Source of the DNA: Thermoleophilaceae bacterium
Lineage (GTDB): Bacteria; Actinomycetota; Thermoleophilia; Solirubrobacterales; Thermoleophilaceae
Direction of reading: 5' to 3'
DNA: 25,904 bases
Assembly: GCA_013813135.1 (NCBI GenBank)
Contig: JACCSF010000390.1
Location: 1 to 25,904 of the forward strand
In this document: piece by piece, positions 1 through 7,658 of the stretch
How positions within the stretch are numbered: position 1 is the first letter of the stretch
How the letters are laid out: every line of letters begins with the position of its first letter
Position numbers and translations under genes: made by a program
Notes under the pieces: model-generated
The model's input: only the letters and a program-made list of their open reading frames with translations
The model's database searches: none
Told to the model about the DNA's origin: nothing

Positions 1-2
1 GT

Positions 3-22
3 CCGGGGGCGCGAGCCCCCGG
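3..22 (-). terminator. GC-rich hairpin after greA
   Basis: An 8-bp perfect stem, CCGGGGGC / GCCCCCGG, closes a 4-nt loop. It lies 6 nt beyond the greA stop on the minus strand. The window ends before any T-tract could be judged; the next minus-strand bases are GAC. It is either an intrinsic terminator or a 3'-end stabilising hairpin. A near copy follows folK. Confidence 0.5.
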
Positions 23-28
23 TTGGAA

Positions 29-505
29 TCATCGCTCGATCTTGGTGATCTTCAGCTTGCGGGCGGGCCCGCGCGGAACTGGGACGGTCACGGTGTCGCC
101 GCGCTTTTGGCCGAGCAGCGCGCGGCCGACGGGCGACTCGTTCGAGAGGCGGCTCTCCGAGGGATTCGCCTCGGCGGAGCCGACGATCTTGAACTTTGTG
201 GACTTGTCCGTCTTCTGGTCTTTCAGGTGCACCGTGGCGCCCACGCTGACGACGGCGGTGTCCACGTCGCTCTCGTTGATCACCCGCGCGTTGCGCAGCT
301 TCTCCTCGAGGTCGGAGATCTGCTTCTCGAGCATCGCCTGCTCGTTCTTGGCGTCGTCGTACTCCGAGTTCTCGGAGATGTCGCCGAACTCGCGGGCCTC
401 CTTGATGCGCTCGGCCACCTCGCGCCTGCGGTCACCGCGCAGATGCTCGATCCGGGCCTTCAGCTCCTCGAGGCCCTGTGGGGTGAGAACGGTGTCACGT
501 GGCAT
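29..505 (-). CDS. greA: Transcription elongation factor GreA
   Basis: 158 aa, the normal GreA length. GreA enters the RNA polymerase secondary channel and stimulates cleavage of backtracked RNA. The N-terminal coiled coil (about residues 10-75) carries the acidic tip EFGDISENSEYDDAKNEQ (39-56) with Asp42 and Glu45 at the expected catalytic positions. The C-terminal FKBP-like domain spans about 85-158 and contains SPVGRALLGQKRGD. The start is ATG, preceded by GGAGGG with 7 nt spacing, but that ribosome-binding site forms one arm of a hairpin (see 506-538). The gene follows dus with a 57-nt gap and ends in a GC hairpin. The family assignment is secure; GreA rather than GreB follows from sequence type. 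Confidence 0.97.
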   Translation of the reverse strand: MPRDTVLTPQGLEELKARIEHLRGDRRREVAERIKEAREFGDISENSEYDDAKNEQAMLEKQISDLEEKLRNARVINESDVDTAVVSVGATVHLKDQKTDKSTKFKIVGSAEANPSESRLSNESPVGRALLGQKRGDTVTVPVPRGPARKLKITKIER

Positions 506-538
506 AAGAAAACCCTCCGCGGACTGCGTGCCGGAGGG
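506..538 (-). promoter_or_regulatory. Hairpin plus T-run burying the greA ribosome-binding site
   Basis: On the minus strand a perfect 7-bp stem CCCTCCG / CGGAGGG (538-532 with 519-513) with a 12-nt loop is followed directly by TTTTCTT and then the greA ATG. The 3' arm contains the only good Shine-Dalgarno sequence for greA. The shape is that of an intrinsic terminator for the upstream dus transcript, or of a leader hairpin that controls greA translation or read-through. The structure is seen; the function is inferred. Confidence 0.55.
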
Positions 539-562
539 ACGCGAGAGTGTAGCAACGCGTGT

Positions 563-1552
563 CTACGCCGCAACGGCGATTTCGCGCCCGCTCAGCGCCG
601 CCAGCGCGGCCCGTGCGTGGGCCGTCGTGGGGGCGGTCACGAGCGCCTCGCGCTCGCGCCTGGTCAGGCCCAGCGTGTCGGCGTACCAGGGGTAGAACTT
701 CCGCAAATAGCGGCCGGCGCGGTCGCGGCCGAGGTGGTCCTCGGCGGCCTCGATGATGGTCTCGAGCTCGGTCGCGACCTCTCCGGCTGACGGCTCGCCG
801 TGGTAGCGGCCCAGCAGGCGGGCGAAGCGCCAGGGATTGCCGAGCGAGCCGCGGGCGAGCATGACGGCTGTGGCCTGGCTCTGATCGAAGGCGGCGAGGG
901 TACGCGCTTCGTCGCTCAGGCCACCCGAGAGGATCACGGGAACGGGCAACGCCTCGGTCAGCTCTCGCGCGAGCGCGTAGTCGGGTGTTCCGGCGTGCTG
1001 CTGGGAGGCGTGGCGGGGGTGGAAGGTGATGCCCGCGACGCCGGCGTCCTCCACGAGGCGGTGCGCCAGCTCGACGCCGCTGCTGTCGCCGGGCTTGTTG
1101 CCGGGGCGCAGCTTTACGGTGACGGGCAGGTTGGAGCCCTCGCCGGCGGCCTTCGCGATCGCCACCGCCTTGGCGGGATCGTCGAGCAGGGCCGCGCCCG
1201 CGCCGGTCTTGGAGACCTTGCGGACCGGACAACCCATGTTGAGATCGATCAGGTCGGCGCCCGCGGCGGCCGTGAGGGCGGCCGCCTCGCGCATGACGGC
1301 GGCGTCGTGGCCGAACAGCTGGATCGAAACCGGGTGCTCATCCGGATGGATGCGCAGGAACTCCTTGACGGTGCGCTCGTTGCCGTGGGCGAGGCCGAAG
1401 CTCGAGACCATCTCGGAGGTGACCAGCCCTGCGCCGAAGCGCTTGGCCTGAAGGCGCACGAACCAATTGCCGATGCCCGCGAGCGGCGCGAGCACAAGGC
1501 GGTTCTGGAGCGTGCGGCCACCGAGCGTCCAGGGGTCTGTGAGGACGGGCAT
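563..1552 (-). CDS. dus: tRNA-dihydrouridine synthase (DusB-like)
   Basis: 329 aa. FMN-dependent enzyme that reduces specific uridines in tRNA D-loops using NADPH. It is a TIM barrel, with LAPLAGI at 21-27 for flavin binding, SIQLFG at 76-81, the catalytic-cysteine motif NMGCPVRKVSKTGAGAAL at 105-122 (Cys108), ITFHPRHASQQHAG at 175-188 and ARGSLGNPWRF at 233-243. The usual helical C-terminal domain is present. The start ATG has no clear Shine-Dalgarno; a TACCGT box lies 9 nt upstream (1562-1567), so the message may be nearly leaderless. It sits between coaX and greA. Assignment to the DusB/Nifr3 branch is from motif pattern only. Confidence 0.93.
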   Translation of the reverse strand: MPVLTDPWTLGGRTLQNRLVLAPLAGIGNWFVRLQAKRFGAGLVTSEMVSSFGLAHGNERTVKEFLRIHPDEHPVSIQLFGHDAAVMREAAALTAAAGADLIDLNMGCPVRKVSKTGAGAALLDDPAKAVAIAKAAGEGSNLPVTVKLRPGNKPGDSSGVELAHRLVEDAGVAGITFHPRHASQQHAGTPDYALARELTEALPVPVILSGGLSDEARTLAAFDQSQATAVMLARGSLGNPWRFARLLGRYHGEPSAGEVATELETIIEAAEDHLGRDRAGRYLRKFYPWYADTLGLTRREREALVTAPTTAHARAALAALSGREIAVAA

Positions 1553-1681
1553 GACGGGGAAACGGTAGCGCCGGGGACCTCCGCTTTCCCAGCCGCCTCC
1601 CCGCAGCCCGGGCCTCCGGCCGGAATCGTCCGCCCATGCGCCCAGGATGGCGCGCCGGGACGCAAGGGGGTGTTACGGGCG
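1553..1681. other. Intergenic stretch between coaX and dus
   Basis: 129 nt with no convincing ORF. On the minus strand it could hold the dus promoter (TACCGT at 1562-1567). It is GC-rich with short imperfect repeats; no T-tract terminator for coaX is visible. Confidence 0.4.
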
Positions 1682-2455
1682 TTACTTGTTTGTGCTGTTG
1701 CGTTCCCAGATCAGCTTTAGGCCGTTCAGGGTCAGCAGCTCGTCCACCTCATCGACCTGCTCGCAGGAGGGCACGATTGCGGCTGCGTATCCGCCCGTGG
1801 CGATCGTTGTCGCTTCCTCGCCGAGCTCCTCGCGGAGGCGTCCCACGATTCCGTCGACCTGGCCGGCGAAGCCGTAGACCACGCCCGACTGGATCGCCTC
1901 CGTCGTGCCCTTGCCGATCGCGTGGCGGGGCTCCTCGATGTCCACCCGCGGCAGTCGCGCCGCCCGCGCGGCGAGGGCCTCCAGCGAGATCTCGATGCCG
2001 GGTGAGATCACGCCGCCCAGGTACTCGCCGGCGCTCGAGACGACGTCGTAGTTGATCGCGGTGCCGAAGTCGACGGCGATGCACGCGCCGCCGACGCGGT
2101 CGTACGCCGCCACGGCGTTCGCGAGCCGGTCGGGGCCGAGCTCCTGCGGCGTGTCGATGCGGATCGGCATACCCGTCTTCAGGCCGGGTCCGACCAGTGC
2201 CCCGTTCCCGTCGAGGTAGCGGTCCATCAGCTGCTCGTACTCGTGCGCCAGGGTCGGCACGACCGAGGAGACGATCGCGGCGTCCACGTCGGCCAGGCGC
2301 AGACCGCGCAGGCCGAGCAGCGAGGCGACCACGGTGGCCAGCTCGTCCGCGGTGGCGAAGCGCACCGTGGCGAAGCGCCAGTGTTCCAGCAGCTCGTCGT
2401 CCCGGAACATGCCGAGGTGGGTCTGGGTGTTGCCGACGTCGATGGCGAGCAGCAC
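1682..2455 (-). CDS. coaX: Type III pantothenate kinase
   Basis: 257 aa. CoaX phosphorylates pantothenate, the first step of coenzyme A synthesis; type III enzymes belong to the ASKHA fold and usually need a monovalent cation. Motifs are DVGNTQTHLGMF at 6-17 (phosphate loop), GPDRLANAVAAYD at 107-119 with Asp109 as the expected catalytic base, VDFGTAINYD at 128-137, GGVISPGI at 147-154 and YGFAGQVDG at 194-202. The start is GTG, 10 nt after the stop of the upstream VOC gene; a longer reading on the same frame would run through that gene and is not credible. Its place at the end of a fatty-acid operon is sensible, since the pathway needs CoA and the ACP prosthetic group derived from it. Confidence 0.95.
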   Translation of the reverse strand: MLLAIDVGNTQTHLGMFRDDELLEHWRFATVRFATADELATVVASLLGLRGLRLADVDAAIVSSVVPTLAHEYEQLMDRYLDGNGALVGPGLKTGMPIRIDTPQELGPDRLANAVAAYDRVGGACIAVDFGTAINYDVVSSAGEYLGGVISPGIEISLEALAARAARLPRVDIEEPRHAIGKGTTEAIQSGVVYGFAGQVDGIVGRLREELGEEATTIATGGYAAAIVPSCEQVDEVDELLTLNGLKLIWERNSTNK

Positions 2456-2465
2456 GGGCGGAGGA

Positions 2466-2837
2466 TTATCCCGGCTTGGCAAGCCTCGACCCGATCCGCA
2501 GCAGGTTCCCGTCGGCATCCACGACGGCGAACTCGCGCAGGCCGTAGTCGGTGTCCTCCGGCGGCGCGTGCAAGCGCGGGATGCCCTCGCCCGGCAGGCC
2601 GAGCCGCTGGTACTCGGCATAGAGCGCATCTGCGTCCTCGACGTACAGGTAGCAGCCCGCGATCGAGCGCCGTGGGTCGAGCCCGGGGGAGTGAAAGAAG
2701 TGGACGCCGACCTCTCCGCGCATGACGATCAGGTACTCGTCCGGCCACAGCCCGGCCTGCGTGAACCCGAGCCGGGTGTAGAAGGCGGCTGTCTCGGCGA
2801 GGTCGCGCGAGGGAAGAATGGGCGCGACGCCGAGCAC
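2466..2837 (-). CDS. VOC-fold protein (glyoxalase/bleomycin-resistance type)
   Basis: 123 aa, the size of a single vicinal-oxygen-chelate unit. The N-terminal half has ILPSRDLAETAAFYTRLGF (7-25) and the C-terminal half has REFAVVDADGNLLRIGSRL (101-119), the typical second beta-alpha-beta module. This fold includes glyoxalase I, dioxygenases and antibiotic-binding proteins, and the sequence resembles bleomycin-binding-type members; the substrate cannot be told. GTG start, 9 nt after fabI and 10 nt before coaX, so it is probably co-transcribed with the lipid genes. A link to lipid metabolism is suggested only by position. Confidence 0.85.
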   Translation of the reverse strand: MLGVAPILPSRDLAETAAFYTRLGFTQAGLWPDEYLIVMRGEVGVHFFHSPGLDPRRSIAGCYLYVEDADALYAEYQRLGLPGEGIPRLHAPPEDTDYGLREFAVVDADGNLLRIGSRLAKPG

Positions 2838-2846
2838 GGGCGGGGC

Positions 2847-3626
2847 CTACCGCTCCAATGGAGCGCCCATTGCGTGGAAACCACCGTCCACGTGCAGGAT
2901 CTCCCCGCTGATCCCGCGCGCCCAGTCGGACAGCAGGAAGCACACGGCGTCCGCGACGGGCGACGGGTCGCTCGTGTCCCAGCCCAGCGGCGCCTGCTCG
3001 CGCCACAACCCGGCGAGCTTGTCGAAGCCGGGGATCCCTTCCGCCGCCGCCGTCTCAACCGGCCCAGCGGACACGAGGTTCACGCGCACGCCGGTACCCC
3101 CCAGGTCGCGCGCCAAATACCGGGACACGGACTCCAAAGCGGCCTTCGCCACCCCCATCCAGTCATAGACCGGCCACGCAACGGACGCATCGAAGTCCAT
3201 CCCAACGAACGAGCCCCCTTCATCGCCCATCAACGGCGCGAGCGCCCCCGCAAGGGCTTTGAAGGAATAGGCCGACGTGCGAAAGGCGATCTCGGCAGAC
3301 TCCGGCGGCGCGCTCATGAAGTTGCCGCCGAGCGCGTCGCCGGGCGCGAAGGCGATCGCGTGCAGCGCGCCGTCGATCCCGCCCCAGCGGGACTCCAGAT
3401 CCGACGTGACAGCGGAGAGATCCTCCGGCGAGTTCACATCCAGCTCCAGCACATCCGGCGGCGTGGGCAGCCGCGCCGCCGCCCGCTCGGTCATCCGGCG
3501 CGTGCGCCCGAATCCGGTCAGCACTATCTCGGCGCCCTCCTGCTGCGCCCGCTCCGCAACCGCAAAGGCGATCGACCCGCGCGTGAGCACGCCCGTCACG
3601 AGCAGTCGCTTGCCCTCCAGCAGCAT
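2847..3626 (-). CDS. fabI: Enoyl-[ACP] reductase, InhA-like FabI
   Basis: 259 aa. NADH-dependent reduction of trans-2-enoyl-ACP, the last step of each elongation round. It is a short-chain dehydrogenase fold with the FabI-type glycine pattern GVLTRGSIAFAVA (12-24) and ELDVNS at 61-66. The active site VYDWMGVAK (153-161) gives Tyr154 and Lys161 in Y-x6-K spacing. MDFDASVAWPVYDWMGVAK closely follows the corresponding stretch of mycobacterial InhA as I remember it. VNLVSAGPVETAAA (182-195) leads into the substrate loop, and SGEILHVDGGFHAMG ends the fold. The ATG starts 2 nt after the stop of the MaoC gene, so translation is probably coupled. Confidence 0.95.
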   Translation of the reverse strand: MLLEGKRLLVTGVLTRGSIAFAVAERAQQEGAEIVLTGFGRTRRMTERAAARLPTPPDVLELDVNSPEDLSAVTSDLESRWGGIDGALHAIAFAPGDALGGNFMSAPPESAEIAFRTSAYSFKALAGALAPLMGDEGGSFVGMDFDASVAWPVYDWMGVAKAALESVSRYLARDLGGTGVRVNLVSAGPVETAAAEGIPGFDKLAGLWREQAPLGWDTSDPSPVADAVCFLLSDWARGISGEILHVDGGFHAMGAPLER

Positions 3627-3628
3627 GG

Positions 3629-4090
3629 CTAGAGGAGTATCGGCTCCCGGACGGCGGCGCGGCGCCAGACCAGCTCGACCGACGCCCGCAGTACCAGCTT
3701 TCCGTCCTGGTTGACGACCTTCCAGCGGCACGCGACCAGCCCGTGCTCGTCGTCGATCGGCCGCGTCTCCACGACCTCGCCCTCGACGTGCACCGTGTCG
3801 CCGATCCTGACCGGATGCTTGAAGACGGCGTCGGCGATCCTCCGCAGGGCCACCACGCGCTCGGGGTGGAACGGCATCAGGCCGGCCGCGTAGGACAGCA
3901 CGAGCAACCCGTGCGCGATCCGCTCGCCGAAGCGGCTGCCGGAGGCCCACGCGGCGTCCACGTGCTGGGGATGGGTGTCGCCGGTCAGCCCCGCGAAGCT
4001 CGCGATGTCCGACTCGGTGACCGTGCGGCTCTCGGTCCGAAAGCGCTCGCCCACCTCGAGCCCGTCGAAGTCCCGCTCGAACAGCGTCAT
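3629..4090 (-). CDS. MaoC-type (R)-hydratase/dehydratase, HadB-like
   Basis: 153 aa hot-dog-fold protein. Signature SFAGLTGDTHPQHVD (31-45) carries the expected catalytic pair Asp38 and His43; RIAHGLLVLSYAAGLMP (57-73) is the second conserved block. Members are (R)-specific enoyl-CoA hydratases, and in mycobacteria the related HadAB/HadBC proteins dehydrate 3-hydroxyacyl-ACP. Placed between accD and fabI, and with no fabZ in the window, this is likely the dehydratase of the cycle. ATG overlaps the stop of the SGNH gene (ATGA). No second MaoC partner is adjacent, so it would act as a homodimer or with a subunit encoded elsewhere. Confidence 0.9.
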   Translation of the reverse strand: MTLFERDFDGLEVGERFRTESRTVTESDIASFAGLTGDTHPQHVDAAWASGSRFGERIAHGLLVLSYAAGLMPFHPERVVALRRIADAVFKHPVRIGDTVHVEGEVVETRPIDDEHGLVACRWKVVNQDGKLVLRASVELVWRRAAVREPILL

Positions 4091-4686
4091 GTGGCCGCGG
4101 CCTCCGTCGGCCGGAAACGTGTCCGCAGGGCCCGCAGGAACGCAGCGGCCGCGCGGCGGTGTCCCTCCGGTGAGGGGTGAAAGCCGTCGGCGGCGTACGT
4201 GTCGCGATCGGCGGCCGCCGGGTCGTCGAAGCTGTCGAGCAGCGCGACGCCGTGCCGCTCCGCCACCGCGCGGCACGCCCCGTTGAAGCGACGCATGCCC
4301 TCCTCCACGCGCGCACGCGTGCGCGGGCGCAGGTCCAGGAAGCGCGAGATGTCCGGGTAGGTCGCGGTGACCACCTCGGCCTTCGGCGCCTCCGAGCGCA
4401 GCCGCGCGAACATCCGCGCCAGCCGGGTCGCGTACTCGGCCGGGTCGGGCCGCACCGACTCGAGCACGTCGTTGGCCCCGCACACGAGCGTGACCACATC
4501 CGGGTCGAGCGACAGCGCCTGATCCAGCTGCTTCTCCTCGACGTCGGCACTCGTCGCCCCGACCCACGCCAGGTTCTCGTAGCGCGTCCGCGGCCCGAGC
4601 GCGCGCGCCACCTCGTCCGCCCAGCGCGGCTCGCCCGCCACCAGGCCGGCGGTGAAGCTGTCGCCGAGAGCCACGTAGGTGGTCAA
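4087..4686 (-). CDS. SGNH/GDSL hydrolase, cytoplasmic
   Basis: 199 aa SGNH-fold esterase. Block I ALGDSFTAG (6-14) provides nucleophile Ser10; Gly43 in WVGATS, Asn72 in CGANDV, and Asp167/His170 in DGFHPSPEGH complete the catalytic set. There is no signal peptide, so it should act in the cytoplasm. Start is TTG overlapping the accD stop (TTGA), and its own stop overlaps the MaoC start (ATGA), fixing it inside the lipid operon. E. coli TesA is an SGNH thioesterase, so an acyl-ACP/acyl-CoA thioesterase or lysophospholipase role is a reasonable guess, but the fold also covers general esterases. Confidence 0.9.
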   Translation of the reverse strand: MTTYVALGDSFTAGLVAGEPRWADEVARALGPRTRYENLAWVGATSADVEEKQLDQALSLDPDVVTLVCGANDVLESVRPDPAEYATRLARMFARLRSEAPKAEVVTATYPDISRFLDLRPRTRARVEEGMRRFNGACRAVAERHGVALLDSFDDPAAADRDTYAADGFHPSPEGHRRAAAAFLRALRTRFRPTEAAAT

Positions 4687-6158
4687 AGCGGGATGTTCCC
4701 CGGACCGTTGCCGTATTGACCGCCGTTTGCCAGCGCCGCGAGCGCGCTCGAGAGCCGGCGGCGGGTGTCGCGCGGCTCGACCAGCTCGTCCACGAAGCCC
4801 TGGCTTGCCGCGACCGCCGCGGAGACATGCTCGTCGGCATACGCGGCGGCCAACCGGTCGCGCTCGGCGTCGGGGTCGTCTGTCTCGGCCAGGGCGCGGC
4901 GATGAACCACCCCGACCGCCTGCTTGGGCCCCATGATCCCGATCTCGGCATCGGGCCAGGCCAGCGAGAGGTCGGCGCCCAGGTCCTTCGAGTTCATGCA
5001 GATGTAGGCGCCGCCGTAGGCCTTGCGCAGCACAACGGTCACCTTCGGCACGACAGCCTCCGCGAAGGCGTGCAACAGCTTGGCCCCGTGGCGGATCACG
5101 CCGAGGCCCTCCTGCTTGGTGCCGGGCAGGAACCCCGGCGTGTCGACCAGCACGACCAGGGGGAGCCCGAACGCGTTGCAGGTGCGCACGAAGCGGGCGG
5201 CCTTCTGGGCGGCCGTTGCGTCGATCACCCCACCGAGGAACCAGGGCTGGTTGGCGATGACGCCGACCGGCCGGCCCTCGATCCGCGCCAGCGCCGTGAC
5301 CATGTTGCGCCCCCAGCGGTCCGACAGCTCGAGCATCGCGCCGCCGTCCACCAGCGCCTCGATCACGCCGCGCATGTCGTAGACCTTGCGCGCGGTGGTC
5401 GGGACCAGCGATGCGGGGTCGATCGGCCGCACCTCCGCGGGTGGTCCGATCGGCGGGATCTCGCCGGCGTGCTGGGGCAGGTAGGAAAGCAGGTCGCGCA
5501 CGAGCGCCGCGGCCGCGCGGTCGTCGTCGGCCACGAACTGCGAGACCCCGTTCGCCGAGTGCACGCGCGGGCCGCCGAGCGCGGCCGCGTCCACGTCCTC
5601 GCCCATCACTTCGCGCACCACACCGGGGCCGGTGAGGAACATCGCGGACTCCTCCGTCATGACGACGAAGTCGGTCAGGGCGGGCGAGTACGAGCCGCCG
5701 CCGGCGGAGACGCCGCTGATCACCGAGATCTGCGGCACGCGGCCGGAGAGCCGCACGTTGTGCCGGAAGATGCGCCCGTAGCCGGCGAGGGCCGCGACGC
5801 CGTCGTCCATACGCGCGCCGCCGGAGGCGATGAAGCCCACCACCGGCGCAGCCGCCCGCTCGGCGAGCTCCATCACGCGGATGATCGTCTCGGCGTGCGC
5901 CTCGCCCAGCGAGCCGCCGGCGAAGCTCTGGTCCTGCGCGTAACAGAACACCGGCCGCCCGGCGACCGTGCCGCTCGCGCCGACCACACCGTCGCCCGGC
6001 GCCATCCGCTTGGACTCGCGGCGCGGCAGCACCGTGGAGCGGATCACGTTCAGCGAACCGGGGTCGCAGAGCGCCGCCAGCCGCCCGTAGGCGTCCAGGC
6101 CGCGCGGCTCCTCGACGACCGCGAAGCGGCCGTTCGTGCGTTCAGCTAGAGCGCTCAC
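4683..6158 (-). CDS. accD: Acyl-CoA carboxylase beta subunit (AccD/PccB type)
   Basis: 491 aa carboxyltransferase subunit that transfers CO2 from biotin to acyl-CoA, giving malonyl-CoA or methylmalonyl-CoA. Two crotonase-like halves are visible: GFIASGGARMDDGVAAL (108-124) with SGVSAGGGSYSPALTD (148-163) in the first, and VDTPGFLPGTKQEGLGVIRH (338-357) with LRKAYGGAYICMNSK (377-391) in the second. It is the long PccB-like form, not the short zinc-finger E. coli AccD. The position equivalent to the Streptomyces coelicolor PccB Asp422/AccB Ile420 switch appears to be Ile386, favouring an acetyl-CoA-accepting type. GTG start overlaps the fabF stop (GTGA). The context resembles mycobacterial acpM-kasA-kasB-accD6. 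The biotin-carrying alpha subunit is not in the window. Confidence 0.95.
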   Translation of the reverse strand: MSALAERTNGRFAVVEEPRGLDAYGRLAALCDPGSLNVIRSTVLPRRESKRMAPGDGVVGASGTVAGRPVFCYAQDQSFAGGSLGEAHAETIIRVMELAERAAAPVVGFIASGGARMDDGVAALAGYGRIFRHNVRLSGRVPQISVISGVSAGGGSYSPALTDFVVMTEESAMFLTGPGVVREVMGEDVDAAALGGPRVHSANGVSQFVADDDRAAAALVRDLLSYLPQHAGEIPPIGPPAEVRPIDPASLVPTTARKVYDMRGVIEALVDGGAMLELSDRWGRNMVTALARIEGRPVGVIANQPWFLGGVIDATAAQKAARFVRTCNAFGLPLVVLVDTPGFLPGTKQEGLGVIRHGAKLLHAFAEAVVPKVTVVLRKAYGGAYICMNSKDLGADLSLAWPDAEIGIMGPKQAVGVVHRRALAETDDPDAERDRLAAAYADEHVSAAVAASQGFVDELVEPRDTRRRLSSALAALANGGQYGNGPGNIPL

Positions 6159-7357
6159 TCAGCCTCCAGGCAGAGCACGGCGTTGTGCCCGCCGAATCCG
6201 AATGCATTGGAGATGCCGATCGCGCGACCGTCGCCGTTGGCCAGCGGGCGCGCCTCCTGCGGCACGTAGTCGAGGTCGAGCCCCTCGTCGGGCTCCTCGT
6301 AGTTGAGCGTCGGGGGCGCGATCCGGTCGCGCAGGGCCAGCAGCGTGGCGATCGCCTCCACGGCCCCGGCGGCCCCGAGCAGATGGCCGATCGCCGACTT
6401 GGTCGAGCTGACCGGCACCTGTGCGGCGCGCTCCTCGCCGAACGCCGCCTTCAGCGCGTTGGTCTCTGCGCGGTCATTCAAAGGCGTGGACGTGCCGTGC
6501 GCGTTGACGTACTTGATGTCGTCCGGCCCCACGTCCGCATCGCGCAGCGCCAGCTCGATCGCCTTCGAGGCCCCCCGGCCGCTCGGCTCGGGAGCCGTCA
6601 GGTGGTAGGCGTCCGACGTGGACGCGTACCCGCGCACGGAGCCGAGGATGCGGGCACCGCGGGCGCGCGCCGCCTCCTCCTCTTCGAGCACGAGGATGCC
6701 TGCGCCCTCGCCCATGACGAAGCCGTCGCGGCGCCGGTCGAACGGGCGGGAGATGCCGCTGTCCGACAGCGCGTCCATGCGGGAGAACGCCGCGGTCGCC
6801 AGCGGCGTGATCGCCGCCTCGCTGCCGCCGGTGACGACGGTCTCGGCGTCGCCGTAGCGAATCAGCCGGGCCGCCATCCCGATGGCGTGCGCGCCCGCCG
6901 CGCAGGCGGACACGGTGCCGAACGACTGGCCGCGCAGGTCGTGCTTCATCGCCACCACGCCGGACGCGGCGTTGGCCATCAGCAGCGGTATCGACAGCGG
7001 CGAGATCCGGTCAGCGCCCTGCTGCTGCAGGATCAGGTGCTGGCGCTCGAGCGTGTCGATCCCGCCGATGCCGGTGCCGATCAGGCAGGCGGCGAGGTCG
7101 GGATCGCCGGGCGGGCCGTCATCCCAGCCGGCGTCCTCGAGCGCCTCGGCCGTCGCGGCCAGGGCGAACTGGGTGAAGCGGTCGGCGCGGCGCACCTCCT
7201 TGATGGAGAGGTGCTTCTTGGGCTCGAACTCGCTCGCGCGACCGTAGCCGTCCTCGATCCCGGACTGGCCGGCGCTCCAGCGCTCGTGGAGGGTGCGGGC
7301 GCCGACGCCGAGCGGCGTCACGGCCCCCACACCTGTGATGACGACGTTGCGCGTCAT
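6155..7357 (-). CDS. fabF: 3-oxoacyl-[ACP] synthase II
   Basis: 400 aa thiolase-fold condensing enzyme that elongates acyl-ACP with malonyl-ACP. The Cys-His-His triad is present: Cys152 in TVSACAAGAHAIG (148-160), His287 in VNAHGTSTPLND (284-295) and His325 in STKSAIGHLLGAAG (318-331), with the conserved Lys320. GISNAFGFGGHNA (381-393) is the C-terminal gatekeeping loop. The ATG overlaps the acpP stop (ATGA) and the stop overlaps the accD GTG. The product equals KasA/KasB in the mycobacterial cluster. Only one KAS-II gene is present here. Confidence 0.97.
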   Translation of the reverse strand: MTRNVVITGVGAVTPLGVGARTLHERWSAGQSGIEDGYGRASEFEPKKHLSIKEVRRADRFTQFALAATAEALEDAGWDDGPPGDPDLAACLIGTGIGGIDTLERQHLILQQQGADRISPLSIPLLMANAASGVVAMKHDLRGQSFGTVSACAAGAHAIGMAARLIRYGDAETVVTGGSEAAITPLATAAFSRMDALSDSGISRPFDRRRDGFVMGEGAGILVLEEEEAARARGARILGSVRGYASTSDAYHLTAPEPSGRGASKAIELALRDADVGPDDIKYVNAHGTSTPLNDRAETNALKAAFGEERAAQVPVSSTKSAIGHLLGAAGAVEAIATLLALRDRIAPPTLNYEEPDEGLDLDYVPQEARPLANGDGRAIGISNAFGFGGHNAVLCLEAE

Positions 7358-7602
7358 CCCAGCTTCGACGCCACCAGATCCACGGCCTGACGGACGGTCT
7401 TGATGCCTTCCATGTCCTCGCCCTTGAGCTGCACGCCGTACTCGTCCTCGACGATCTGGGCGAGCTCGACGAGGTCGAGCGAGTCGATATCAAGCGCCTC
7501 GAACTCGGCGTCCGACGAGATCTGATCGGGCTCGGCGCCGAACTCCTCGAGCGCCTGGAACACCCTCTGCTCGATCTGCTCACGTGTTGCTGTCGTAGAC
7601 AT
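7354..7602 (-). CDS. acpP: Acyl carrier protein
   Basis: 82 aa acidic four-helix protein carrying growing acyl chains. The phosphopantetheine site is Ser41 in ALDIDSLDLVEL (37-48). The start was set at ATG 7602 because AGGAGG lies 4 nt upstream; an in-frame ATG 13 codons earlier lacks support and would swallow this ribosome-binding site. The C-terminus ends VDLVASKLG, as usual. It has the strongest Shine-Dalgarno in the operon and is separated from fabG by a 63-nt gap with a hairpin, consistent with a need for more ACP than enzyme. Stop overlaps fabF. Confidence 0.97.
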   Translation of the reverse strand: MSTTATREQIEQRVFQALEEFGAEPDQISSDAEFEALDIDSLDLVELAQIVEDEYGVQLKGEDMEGIKTVRQAVDLVASKLG

Positions 7603-7637
7603 CGGTCCTCCTTCGTTAGATCTTTTCGGATCCGCGC

Positions 7638-7658
7638 GCACTCGGCCGAGCCGAGTGC
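7638..7658. repeat. Palindromic element, copy A (fabG-acpP gap)
   Basis: Perfect 8-bp inverted repeat GCACTCGG / CCGAGTGC around the 5-nt loop CCGAG. Its first 18 nt are identical to 24643-24660, and the core CGGCCGAGCCG recurs at 8418-8428. Located between the fabG stop and the acpP ribosome-binding site. No T-tract follows on the minus strand, so it is not a classical terminator. Confidence 0.7.

Noticed and set aside
4716..6149. Long plus-strand open frame opposite accD
   Set aside because: It mirrors the codon structure of a clear carboxylase gene; the peptide is His/Arg/Gly/Asp-rich with no motif. Long antisense frames are expected at this GC content.
7603..7641. Earlier in-frame ATG for acpP at 7641
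   Set aside because: It would translate the strong ribosome-binding site and add residues not seen in acyl carrier proteins.
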